A stretch of DNA of 64,000 nucleotides from Theobroma cacao (taxonomy: Eukaryota; Streptophyta; Magnoliopsida; Malvales; Malvaceae): contig NC_030852.1 in assembly GCF_000208745.1 (NCBI RefSeq), positions 22,413,853-22,477,852 on the forward strand. Reading direction: 5' to 3'. Positions 26,689-39,238 of the stretch are shown here, one piece after another. Position 1 is the first letter of the stretch, and each line of letters opens with the position of its first letter. The notes below the pieces were generated by a model that saw only the letters and a list, made by a program, of their open reading frames with translations, was not told the origin of the DNA and made no database searches. Made by a program: the position numbers and the translations under genes.

Positions 26689-28710
26689 ATGGGTGAGATT
26701 GATACCAAACCTATTGAACCAGTTCAAGTTGCACTATCTTTGTTTGGTGAAAATGATCAGTCCAAACGCCGGTCCAGTAGCAGCGCTGTAAGATTTTGGT
26801 TTTTATTGTGGTATTCAAAGTTTTTGCAAGTCACAAACTGTAGTCAAGTACTTACAAAGCAATGCTTTCTTCTATCACAAGTAGTATTGCTTCTGGAATA
26901 TTGAATTATTTCGTTGAGGATATTGCAAATCTCGATACTAGGAACTTTGCTCGAGTATATCAGATAATGAACCCTTTTGAATGCGTATGCAACATTACTA
27001 AAGCTTCTGATTCCATTTCTATATCTCCCCTTTTCTTTTTCTCAGTCAGGTGTGGAAAAAGAGAAAGATATTGAAGACCTAGAAAAGGAATTGGCCAACT
27101 ACAGACTGCAATTGGAAGCAAAGGACTTTGCATACATGCAAACTCTTCTTCAACTAGAACACTACAAGAAAACAACGGAAGAATTTTCGGTTCTACTAAA
27201 GAACTCTGAGCTCGAGAGAGATAGATACATAGAAGAATGCAATGAAGTCAAGAGTCAGATTGATGAACTTGAATCCAAGATGAAAGGGATGGTGGATCAG
27301 TTGTCAGAAACTGCAAAGGTCCGTGAGCCGCTTTCACACGTTTTAAATGAGCTGAAGGTTACACAAGCTGCTCTACTTAATATGGAAACTGAACTTGCTG
27401 CTGCCAAGGATTCAGAGCTTAAGGCAATGGCACAAGCAGAACTGATGGAAACCTCTGCTAACATGGAAAAGGAAAAGTCAGAAGAGCTGTTAGACCACAT
27501 TTTGGAGCTTCATGATTCTGTTCTTATTTCAAAGCTGGCAGCCACTGAAGCTGAGGAGGAGAAATGCAGAATTGCATCTGAGAAGGATGCTGAGATAGAG
27601 TCATTGAAGGCAACAGCATTTCAAGCACAAGAGCAGGTAGAAGATCTGAGAAAACAATTGGAAACAATAGAAGAACTGGAGAATCAGCTGCTCATTAAGT
27701 CTGCGTATATTGATTCATTACAGGCAGAACTTAAGCAGGTAACTAATATACTTGGTTCAATGGAGAATGCTACTTCAGATGGTGGAATTGATCTGAACCA
27801 AATAAAACAAGACTTGGAATTCAAGGAGAGAAAGATATCAGATCAAGCATTTTATATTGAGGCATTGGAAACAGAACTAAATCGATTAAAACTTGAACTG
27901 AAAAATGCTAATGAAGAGGTTAGGAGCCTGAACTGCAATGTTGAAGCACTTAAAAGTGATCTAGAGAAACTAGAAATTGAGATGGATGAAGTTGGGGAAA
28001 AAGATAATGATTCACAAGTCGAACTAGCGATGTTAAAGGCTGAGCTTCATAAAGGGAGGTCAAAAATTGCAGCAGCAGAGGCAGCTGAAGCAAGAGATCT
28101 AAGTGTTAAATCAGGGCTCCATCTTGCAGTTCAGCAGCTAGCAGTTGAAGCAGAAGAAGCCAAGAAGGAATATCATAAGTTGAAACAGGAAGTGGAAGCT
28201 GAAGGATGTGACAACTCTACGCTCAACCATGAAGCTGAGAAGTCACCTCAAGGTGCACTAGTTTCTCACATTGATGATCAAAGAGATAAGAGTGTTAATC
28301 ATATAACAATTTCAATTGAGGAATACAACATCTTGATCCAAAAAGCTGACAAAACAGATCAACTTTCAAACTCAAAGTCACTAGCAGAAGACTCTAAACA
28401 ATTAAGCACAGAGTCAGAAAATAAGAATGAAGTTGAATTTTTGAAGAAGGAATTGGAAGTTGCAATGGTGAAAATTGGGTTGTTCAGGAACCGCGCAGAA
28501 CAGGCTGCTACCAGGGCAGAGGCAGCAGAGAAAGCCAAAGCAACACTTGAGGATCAGCTGAGGATGTGGCAAGAGCAGAAGCAAAGGAGAAAAGCTGCTT
28601 TAGCTGCCCTGAGGGAGGAGTCTGCACCTAAACAATTCAGTCCTCCCACAATTGAAAAGTTACCTACAAAAAATCAGCCTTTGGGTAAAGTTCTTAACAT
28701 AAAATTCTAG
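26689..28710 (+). CDS. WEB family (DUF827) coiled-coil protein
   Basis: Two exons, 26689-26787 and 27046-28710 (phase 0), give 587 residues. The start MGEIDTKPIEPVQVALSLFG matches the conserved N-terminal block of the WEB family (GEIDT...VxxALxLFGE). Almost everything from about residue 38 on is heptad-rich Glu/Lys/Leu/Ala coiled coil. Near the C-terminus are two more family hallmarks: ITISIEEYNILIQKADKTDQ and the closing Ala/Glu-rich coil ending in LEDQLRMWQEQKQRRKAA. WEB1 and relatives control chloroplast photorelocation movement through cp-actin filaments; this branch is less studied. No membrane segment or clear transit peptide is visible in the short form. The ATG at 26689 was chosen for family conservation. 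An in-frame ATG at 26069, reached by splicing the leader intron, would extend the N-terminus. The gene is transcribed away from the DUF538 gene. Confidence 0.92.
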
Positions 28711-31700
28711 TCCAAGAATTTCTTAAAAAACTTGGTTTGATTATAATAGCTGTGAGTGGGTACTATGTGTTGGAATTTTAATTGTAAACTGAAATGATAA
28801 TATTGGTCTATTTGCATGAAAGATCTTATATCAATAATGGTAATTGTGGTGTGGCATTGTGATATTTATATCTATTCTTCATGTTGATTACAGGCTTTAA
28901 ATGTTAACTTGGTTTGCATAAGGCTGGAGAAATGCATAACAAGATAATCATGCGTAAGAAGTTATGTAAAAGGACCAATACAAATTAGAGATGGACTTAG
29001 CAATTTTGTTTTTGCTGATATTTGTTTTTTCTTTTTGTTCTTCCGGCTTGAGCATTGTCATGGACTTGGCGTATTGCCACTTGCCAAGGCAAATCAACTA
29101 GAACGAAGAGAAGCCCCCCAAAATTTGGCAGGCTGCTTTCACTCTGACAGTAGTAGTTAAAACCATGGGCTATCTATAATAAGACCTGCTGCATCTCATA
29201 TTTGGGCCAATGTGTTTAATCCTAGACTAAGACTTTTGAAGGCTCTTTAATGGAAGCCCATGCCATTGCTTCATGCTCATATAACAGATGCTTAAACCTA
29301 AGCTAAAGATTCTTTGACAATGATTCATATTTGTTGTCTTTTCTATTACTTTAACCTGCTTCTATGGGGGTAAAATATGATCAATTCTTTATATCTTGGT
29401 ACATGTTCATTCACATACTTAACATGCTTTGAACAGTGGGGTATCATTTCAACAACTACATTTGACATCAACATCTATAACCAATCAAATAGAGTCTGAG
29501 TGAGACATTAGCCATTTTCATCAACAATATTTGTCATAAAACATGTTAGAAAATCTTTCCAAAGCATGAAACGGAAGAGAGAGAGAGAGCCCCCAGTCTT
29601 GCATCTATTCTGAATGTGAAAACAATGGTAGACTATTAATATTATAATGTCGCATAATTTCCTTGTATTTCATGTTTACGTTGTTTGGTGAGTCACGCTC
29701 TCACTCCATGTTTGTTTTTTCTCTGGTCTTCGCTCCAAAATTTCAAAAAGGGGAATTCGGTGTTGTCTACGAAGCAAACGCCACAATACAGGCAAGATTT
29801 TTCCAAAAGCAAATGGGGAAATCAGACCTGGCATTGAAGCAAATGAGAATATTTGTAATTACGGCTAAAAGTTGCAAAGCAATACTTGTCCAAGGTTTCA
29901 TCAATGACGTGGCTGCCTATCTTTCTTAATCGTCACCCAATAACTTCAACAGCCCCATGCCTAAACTTAATCAAACAAGTAATTTTTCTGCAAAGCTTTA
30001 TAAAACTTTACTCAAACGAAACGAACTCGTATTACCCAAAATTAAATAAATGCGCTTATCTTTGAGTTGAATACTGGAATACAGTTTGATCGAATCCTTT
30101 TCCAAAACCAATCCTCAACCAGCAAAAAAAGGAAAAAAGGGAGAAAGGGGCAGCAGGGCAGGACATCTGAAAATGAGAGGTGATTATAGACGGTCAAATT
30201 TTGGGGTCCCTGGTAGAATCCCATACGCTAGTTGTGGTTGCCAAGGGTTAAATGGCATCTCTCTCTCTTCCAGATTGCATCACACCCCTTTACAGTTTCC
30301 TTAGGCAGCATTGCTGTTGCCATCCGAAAAACACTCAGATTAAGAAATTGTACAAAAATTGTTTCCTGGTTCCAACCAATATACGAAAACGATGCATCTT
30401 ATTTGCATAATTATCAGATTTAAAGCCAAACCAAAAAAAAAAAAAAAAAAAAAAAAAGAAACCACAAAGGAGATTAATGGGGATAGGAAGAGGAAACTGG
30501 TTTCTTTGATCTCATTTTGTGCAGGAGCAAATGAAAATAACTTGGTATCTTTCCTTGCACAAGTATCTGATTCATCATTCCTTGGTATCCTAATTTCCTA
30601 TTGTGAAAGAAGCCAAACATGACCAAAATGAATAATTCAGCCTCTTGCTTTTGTGAACTGATGCTGTTCAATTTCAACGTTTTCCATTGGCAAGAAGCAA
30701 AAGAAACCCGTGATTACTTTAGACCCAAAACATGAAATGTATTTGGTATGCATTAGGAATTTTGTGAGAGACGAAACCCAAAAGTATTGGAGACTCTGGA
30801 AGAAGCTTCATTAGGCAAATACAGTGAACAACATTTTTCTTCATTCAGATGGTCAAAGCTCAATACTTCCCACACGTGCTGCAATGATGTGACACTCTCC
30901 ACTATTTTCTTTTTGATCAAATTCGGTGCATTTGCTGGATTCCAAATGGTCGAAAAATGCCCAAATGGAGGTCTGAGGTAAGACGGCATTAGTGTTTGCC
31001 GACCATGAATAAGTACAAGCCTATTAAGTTGAATCTTGACTAAATCATATTAGGGGCCTTTACAACAAAAACGCGAATCATGTACATTACACACATAATC
31101 TCTATCAAGCCTTTTGTTTTTACAAGTTTGATCATACATAGAATCTATCTAGTCGTAATTCTCATGCTTCATTTCTTAGCTAATTTTTTTGTCTTTGACT
31201 AATTAATCATATTAATCAATGTATCATAATTTGGTTATTGATTTCATTAATTAAAACCTATAATCCAAGTTTGTGTTTTAATACGAGATCTCAAATTATA
31301 CAAATGAAAGATAATTTATTTCTCGATCCAATTTAAAATTAAAATTGAAACCTTCTTTGTACGAGTAAAAATGAGTCATTTTCACATTTATCTTACTGGG
31401 AGAAAGATCAATTTCTTATCTAAAAAAAATATATGAAAATTTTAAATATTTTATGTGCCCGTGTTGTGGACTAAACCTTCGAGATGTAGCAAATTCGCAT
31501 TTTGGTTGCTCATTTATAAGTTTTTGTTTCTTCATCTATTAACTCAAGATGGATCATTTTCACATAAATAAAGTTTTTGTTTATTTATATTTCTAGATTA
31601 CCATTTTAAAGATTATTAATATAAATATTTATAAGATTTATTTAAAATTATAAATAAAAATTTTAAATACATTAAATAATTTTTATTGAGAATATTTTTT

Positions 31701-34700
31701 TTATTATAAATATTAATAAGATTTATTCAATCTTTAAATAAAAGCTCTGATTGCAGCAAATAACTTTTATTAAAAATATTAATAAGAATTCTAATTGTGT
31801 AATATATATATTTTTTAATTTTAATAGTATTGAATAATTTATATATTAATATTTAAAGTTACAATTATATATTTATACTCCAAACTTTGCAATTTAAAAA
31901 TCTGTATATTTTATATATATAATTTTTATTAAAAATAGGTTAAAAAATAAGTATATTTACATGTAATGTTTGTGAGAAGATATACTAATCAAAACATTAC
32001 AATGCATGAAATTAAAAATGTATAATTATGAGCATGAAATTAGAAATATATAATTATGAAATAGCAGTGTGTCACGGTTCAGAACTTAAGTTTAATTTTA
32101 TATGATTTATAAATCATTAGTTTACGTTTTTAAGTCAAAAAAGATACTTGATAAATAATAAAAAACTTATATTTATATATTTAAAAATTATTTTACTTTT
32201 TACTGATGTAAAATCTGTATCATGATCCAGAAAAGTAGCGGACCCCTGGTGTTCAATGTTTATCCCCAAGCTATCAAATCGTTAGAGTAACAAATATGCT
32301 TGAGAAATAAAGAGCCCTTGTTTGACTTTGATGGTGTGAGGCAGAAAGGATAATTATTTGGAAGGGAACGGGCGATGGAGCAATATCTTTGGCGTGAAGT
32401 CAAATCCACAAACATTTGTTAAGTATATCTCAGGTCGCCATTTGTCATCTCATAATCTTCCTCTTCATCTTCTTCACCCTAGGCCTCAGGGCTTCTACTC
32501 CCTACTCCCAACTAGACAACAATATGTATATAATATATAACCACCGTCTTAGGTAATATGGGGACACAAAGTGGGTGAGTCGGCTTCTGCATTTCATCTG
32601 GCCACATTTTGGATTGCAATAAATGTGAGGAAACCCAAATTGTCCCTTTCACCTCCTACCATCAATCAAACCCAATGCTACAATTTGTTCTCTCATTTAT
32701 AAATATTTTTATTTTGTTTTCCAGAATTCCAACATAAAATTTTTAAATCCAAGTCTCGATTTGGGAACGTTTTTATGCACACATTGTGTTGGTTGTTTCC
32801 TACTTAAATTATAACACGCTTTGTCGTTTCGAAAATCTGCATAATTCGATCAAATTTATAAAGAAATTTTCCATTGTGGTTTAGGGTATACAAAAAACTA
32901 TTGAAACTGCAAGCATCATACAACATAGTCAACTGTCCAAAACAAAGACAAATTTTGCTATACATATACGTATTCCAATATATAGTTTACATCTGTTGCT
33001 TTTTGGTTTTATTGTCAGCACATAAGCCTAGCCTTTTTACCTCTAGCTGTTTCTTTTTAAAGAAGTAGACGTGCACAACGTTTCTATCACAATTAACAAA
33101 TGCTAGAAATGATGGCATACATAAAGAAAAAAATCAAATTAAATAACTAGAAGAGAAAATATTAATTAACAATGTAAAACAATTGGAAGGTCATCTTCTG
33201 AGTAGGACCATTCTATTTGTGTGGCTTGATTAGTTTAAGATGGCTTTGACTACGCAGCCAATATTACCTTGATTCGACAGCGAAATCCTATAGGCCTCAA
33301 GGGCTATTCACATCTCCATCCTGATGTGAACTCCACATTCGCACCATGAACGATTTCACTTCAGCAAATTTATTTATTGAACGTATACCTTAAGATGATT
33401 TTTAATTTGATAAACACAATTAATCTTGACTAAGTTGTTGATTAGGAAAAATCTGAATTATTATAGAATTACCACAGTAAAGAAAAGATTAAACTTTGTT
33501 TTACTTTTCCAAGTTTTGGTTGAACAAATGTTTTACAAGGCATCCTAGGCAACCTAAGGAAAGAAAATGGGTCACTAGTCACCAGCCACATCATGGGCGG
33601 CCGGGCTTCCCAATTGCTCACTATTTTTCAATTCTATTCATGATGGGAGTAGGGAAATTGCTTAATAAATATTGGCTTCATTTCCAGGAAATAAGAAGCT
33701 TCCAAGCAGAGCAGTCAATGAAAGGCTAATTAAAAAAATTGTATGTGTCAAGCTTTATATTTAGAATTGATGATGTTGAAAACATATATAGCTTACTTGA
33801 TAACCACTCTTTTCTTCATTGTTTCCCCACTTGTTATCTGACAATAATTACACAAAACAAGTACCTATCCCTTTCTTCTCCTGCATCCCTGTGCAATGCT
33901 ACATTTTACAACTGGATCTCCTCATATGTATAAGACAATGAAGAGATACATTCTTTCCTCAATCTTTTTCTAGTGTACATCTTGTAAATTTATCAGGTTT
34001 TATTTACTGGTAAATAATAAGAGATAATTATTCTCTCACATCTTGTAAATTGTCTACTATTTTCATCTTACGAATGCAATCTCAAATTTTAATTACTTTG
34101 AGTATGTTTTGAAATTTTTTTTCTTTTTTTAACTATTTTTCCCCCTTCTAGATCGGATACAAGTAAATCTAAACCCTTCCCTTTCCCCTGAAATCATCAA
34201 ACTTTCTTTCTTCTGATATAAGAAGAGGGTACAAAATTAATTAGTTGTGAGCCGTTGTAAGACTGAAGGAAAATTGAATGAAGTAGGGGAACTGTTGGGT
34301 TGTTAAAAAGGATGGAGTTAATTTTAATGAAATTCATAGGATTGAGGTGGTTGCCTGTTCAATTCTTGCAGTTGACTAGAACCAACCCTACCGAGTTAGG
34401 TGTTATCATAGATTTGCAATAAATACAGTCAATTATTATCATTAGCGTTGAACATTATTCTTTTCTTTCTTTTTCTATTTATTAGGCTACTCACCCCACG
34501 CATAATCAAGATTCCTTACTTCTCACACCCCAGATTTCCAAGCTTTGCATTTCTTTACTATGTTTTCAAAATCCATTTCTTTATTCAATCTCTCAAATCT
34601 CATGTTGGATTCTTTTTGACCGAGGAATAACACATGAAAGATAACAAAAAAAAAAAAAAAGAAAAACCCTTCATCCAATAATAAAAAATTATTACAAAAT

Positions 34701-35542
34701 ATTAACATATATAAAAAATAGAATTAACCCATACAAGTTATTAATAGAAATAATATTGTGAGACTTGAGGAAGTATAGGTTAAAAGATCTTGGGATCCAA
34801 TCTGAAAAATAAAACTACAAGCTATGGCATGTGGGTGATGTTGTAGTCACACACATATTGTTTTATATGCTTTAATCATTGTTTTTTTGTTTCTGTGTAT
34901 TTCCATAGAAACTTACCAACCAACAAAAACAGTGAAAACGTTCCAAATTTTCTTTGTGATAGTAATGGCTTTTGTTAGTCAAATACAAACAACAAGAACA
35001 AACAATCCAATTCCAATTCTAGAAAGGAAATCAACGTGAAATTATGCTTTAGCTGCTGCCTGGCTCCCATAGCTTGTTTCGTCTTGAGGTCCTTGGTCAA
35101 ACCCCATGGCCTGATGTTCCCTGAACCAGTCAACATGGGCGGCTCACCAGCCCCTTGCTTCAAATGCCTCATTTTCTCATCGAGGAACAAACGCCAAAGA
35201 CCCAAAAATTGAAACAAACAAAGAAAAGAAGGAAATTGATTTTGAGATTATTTCCCATTTAACATTGTTAAACGATGTTTTAAAAAATAATTACTTCTTT
35301 ACTAAAGAAATAAAAACTGGGAAAAAAGATACTCTGTTGGCAAACGTTTCTTCCAAGCTTGGTCTCTGGTCATAAGTGCAGGCGCTGTGTTCTTCAACTG
35401 ACTTTTCCGAATACGTTTTCTGAAGTTTTTCTTACGATCTTTGTCTTACTCCGAAATTCATTTCTCTTTCTTCCCATATGTTTTCATTTGATGGGTGTTT
35501 AACTAATTACTCATTACTGCAAAAGTAAATTGGCTGACAAAG
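28711..35542. other. Large spacer between WEB and NILR1-type genes, no supported gene
   Basis: WEB 3' UTR first, then AT-rich DNA. A 25-30 base A run sits near 30429-30456 and another A run near 34646-34660. (GA)n is at 29577-29590. From 31150 to 32230 the sequence is extremely AT-rich with no structure I can name. From 35217 down to 34975 on the minus strand there is an 80-codon open frame of unusually even composition that I could not assign to a family. Confidence 0.5.
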
Positions 35543-38500
35543 ATGAAGAAGAAGAAGATCATGCCAGGAGACCAAGCTGTTACATGGCGTTTCACTTTAT
35601 TTAAATTCTTAGTCCTGATTACAGGTATATTTACAATCTTTTTATCAACTTAATGATTGTTTTTGGTTGAAGACTCTTTTCAGATATTCTGTAGTTTAAT
35701 TAATTAGATTCTAAGTAGTAGCTCCAACATGATATATAATTACAATAATTCTGCTTATAAAAGTATCATTTCGGGCTTATATTCAGAAACTTGTTGGGGT
35801 TTGAAGAGTTTAAACCCTGCTGTTGGGATTGAATTTTCTTATGCATGCATGAAAATCTTTCATGAGGCAGCTTTTATTTTTTATGTTTACTTGTATTAGT
35901 GAATCGATTTTGTGTTTTGAAAGGATGATTCTGTTCACTTGTTGCAGTTACATTTTAGCCGTCCTGTTTTCACTAAATGTTTGAGTTGCTCACTTTGCTC
36001 AATTTTCAAATTTCTGTTATTTACAGGTACTATTGTTGCCGGAGATTCTTTAGACACAGACAAAGAAGTTCTGCTGAATCTGAAAACATTCCTGGAAGAA
36101 AAGAATCCTGTAAATCGAGGAAAATACTCGGAATGGAATCGTGAGAACTCGATGCCATGTCAGTGGCATGGAATCTCTTGTTCTGTTGATGGGAAAAGAG
36201 TCATTCGTATAGACCTCTCTGGCAACAATATTTCTGGGGAAATATTCAATAACTTCTCGGCCTTAACCGAACTTCGAGAACTTGATCTCTCAGTAAACAC
36301 CATAGGTGGAGCTATACCTGATGATTTGAACCGATGCAGTAGCCTTGTCTACCTCAACTTATCACATAATATCCTAGAAGGAGAGCTGAACTTGACAGGG
36401 TTAAATGGTTTAGAGAAGCTTGATTTGTCTACGAATAGGATTCATGGGGATATTGAAGTTAATTTTCCAGCAATTTGCAAGCGGTTGATTGTTGCAAACC
36501 TTTCGACTAATAATTTCACGGGTAGGATAGATAACGGCTTTGATGAGTGCTGGAATCTGCAGCATCTGGACTTGAGCTCCAACAATTTTTCTGGCAGCAT
36601 ATGGAGTGGATTTGCAAGGCTTGTGGCGTATTCAATTTCTGAAAACTTTGTTTCTGGGCAACTTTCAAAATCAATGTTTACAAATAATTGTAGTTTGCAG
36701 GCTTTGGACCTTTCAGAAAACAATTTTCAAGGTGAACTTCCGGGGGAAATTTCAAATTGCAAGAATTTGGCTATCTTGAATGTATGGGGAAACAATTTTA
36801 CAGGGCCAATTCCGTCAGAGATGGGGATGATTTCGACTCTTGAAGGTTTGTTCTTGGGGAACAACAGTTTTTCTAGAGTGATTCCAGAATCCCTATTGAA
36901 CCTGACGAATTTGGTCTTTTTGGACTTGAGCAAGAACAATTTTGGTGGGGAGATACAAGTGATTTTTGGGAAATTCACACAGGTGAAGTTTCTTGTATTA
37001 CACGGAAATTCATACACAGGAGGGATTAATTCTTCTGGTATTCTCCAGCTGCCAAACATTTCTCGCTTAGACTTGAGTTCTAACAATTTCTCTGGCCCAT
37101 TACCTGTTGAAATCTCTCAAATGCCAAGTTTGAATTTCTTGATGTTGGCCTACAATGAATTTACAGGTGCTATACCGTCTGAGTATGGAAACTTACCACA
37201 ATTACAAGCCCTTGATCTCTCCTTCAACAGGCTCTCTGGATCAATCCCACCAGCCCTTGGTAAATTGAGCTCTCTCTTATGGTTGATGCTTGCAAACAAC
37301 TCTCTTAGTGGTAAAATTCCACCTGAGATTGGAAACTGCTCTAGCTTATTATGGCTAAACCTGGCTAACAATCAACTTTCTGGAAGTATCCCTCCTGAGT
37401 TGGCAAAGATTGGGAAAAATGCTACCTCAACTTTTGAGTCAAATCGACTACACAGTAACAGGATAATTGCTGGTTCTGGTGAGTGCTTGGCAATGAAGAG
37501 GTGGATACCAGCAGACTACCCACCTTTCCTTTTTGTGTATACAATTCTCACAAGGAAGAGCTGCAGAAGCATATGGGATCGGTTGCTTAAAGGATATGGC
37601 CTTTTCCCAATGTGCACTGCAGGTTCAATGGTGAGGACATCTCAAATCTCAGGTTATATTCAACTTAGTGGGAATCAGTTTTCGGGCGAGATCCCTTCAG
37701 ATATTGGTATGATGCAGAATTTCAGCATGCTTCACTTGGGTTTCAATGACTTCCATGGCAAACTGCCTGCGCAGATTGGACAGTTGCCACTTGTAGTCCT
37801 AAATATCACCCAAAACAAATTTTCAGGGGAAATTCCAGCAGAGATTGGGAATATCAAATGCTTACAGAATCTAGATTTGTCACACAATAATTTTTCTGGC
37901 ATATTTCCGACAAGCTTCAGCAACCTGACTGAACTGAACAAGTTCAACGTCTCGTACAATCCGCTCATTTCTGGTGTAATCCCATCAACTGGTCAATTGG
38001 CAACGTTCGAGAAAGATTCCTACCTGGGAGATCCACTACTGGATGTTCCTGATTTTATCGACAATACAACAGATCACCAGCCAAACCGTAATAGGAGGCA
38101 GAAAAAATCTACCAAGTTGGCTGTGGTTTTGGTGTTATTAGCTCTGACACTGGCCTTCTTAGTTTTTGGAATTTTATCGCTTTTAGTTTGCATAATGGTG
38201 AAAAGTCCAGCAGAGCCGCAGGGATATCTCTTGCAGGATACGAAGTATCGACATGATCTTGCATCTAGCTCTGGCGGGTCATCACCTTGGTTATCAGATA
38301 CTGTCAAGGTCATCCGTTTGGACAAAACAGCTTTCACACATGCTGACATTTTGAAGGCTACAGGTAATTTTTCAGAGGATAGGATTCTTGGACAGGGAGG
38401 ATTCGGAACAGTATACCGAGGTGTATTGCCTGATGGGAGAGAAGTAGCAGTGAAAAAGCTACAAAGAGACGGAATTGAGGGTGAAAAGGAGTTCCGGGCT

Positions 38501-39238
38501 GAAATGGAGGTTCTTAGTGGAAATGGCTTTGGTTGGCCCCACCCTAACCTTGTAACACTTTATGGTTGGTGCCTTGATGGCTTAGAGAAAATATTGGTCT
38601 ATGAGTACATGGGAGGTGGGAGCCTGGAGGATCTTATATCAGATAGAGTGCGGTTAACATGGCAGAGAAGGATTGATGTGGCAGTCGATATTGCAAGAGC
38701 GTTAGTGTTTCTGCATCATGAATGCTACCCTGCCATTGTGCACAGGGATGTTAAGGCTAGCAATGTCTTGCTAGATAAAGATGGGAGGGCAAGAGTCACA
38801 GATTTTGGCCTAGCTAGAGTCGTTGATGCAGGAGATACCCATGTGAGCACAACGGTGGCAGGAACTATTGGTTATGTAGCACCAGAATATGGGCAGACTT
38901 GGCAAGCAACTACAAAAGGTGATGTGTACAGTTATGGGGTATTAGCAATGGAACTGGCAACTGGGAGGCGAGCTGTGGATGGAGGAGAAGAATGCCTGGT
39001 GGAATGGGCCAGACGTGTCATGGGAAATGGGCGGAATGGATTAGGTCGAGCTGCAATACCAGTTGTGCTTTTGGGATCAGGGCTAGCTGAGGGGGCAGAG
39101 GAGATGCGTGAGCTGCTTCAGATTGGGGTCAGATGCACAGCAGAATCTCCACAAGCTAGACCAAACATGAAAGAGGTGCTAGCTATGCTAATTAGACTAA
39201 CAAGCTGCGGGGGAGAATTCAATTATTGCATCTCATGA
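35543..39238 (+). CDS. NILR1: LRR receptor-like kinase, orthologue of Arabidopsis NILR1 (At1g74360)
   Basis: Two exons, 35543-35624 and 36027-39238 (phase 1), give 1097 residues, as in Arabidopsis. A basic start (MKKKKIMPGD) precedes a hydrophobic signal segment (FTLFKFLVLITGTIVAG). The LRR N-terminal cap (about 37-80) has the Cys pair C-x6-C. About 20 plant-type LRRs follow, interrupted at about 490-570 by a non-LRR island (GSGECLAMKRWIPADYPPF through KGYGLFPMCTAGS), the LRR-X layout shared with BRI1 and PSKR1. A single transmembrane helix lies at about 722-752. The kinase runs from about 812 to 1085: GQGGFGTV loop, catalytic Lys in VAVKKL (about 835), HRDVKASN loop (an RD kinase), DFG near 952, and APEYGQT. 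All catalytic residues are present. Arabidopsis NILR1 acts at the plasma membrane in recognition of nematode-derived signals and basal immunity; that role here is inferred by homology. The upstream exon was preferred over a start within the intron because it supplies an ATG, a signal peptide and matching phase. Confidence 0.96.

Noticed and set aside
29663..29929. Open frame containing GEFGVVYEA, like a kinase glycine loop
   Set aside because: No downstream catalytic Lys, HRD or DFG in any frame nearby; a chance match.
35057..35068. TGCCTGGCTCCC, the first 12 bases of miR160
   Set aside because: The remaining bases differ from miR160 and no complementary star arm with GAGGAGCCAAGCA lies nearby to form the precursor hairpin.
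34975..35217. 80-codon minus-strand open frame upstream of NILR1
   Set aside because: Could be an exon (MRHLKQGAGEPPMLTGSGN...), but I recognise no family and found no partner exon. Left unassigned.
35939..36026. NILR1 start inside the intron (open extension of the large exon)
   Set aside because: It would need a TTG start, and the region has a good acceptor (TTTACAG) at its end and a better upstream exon.
36442..38349. Several minus-strand open frames over the NILR1 exon
   Set aside because: Antisense shadows produced by regular LRR codon use.
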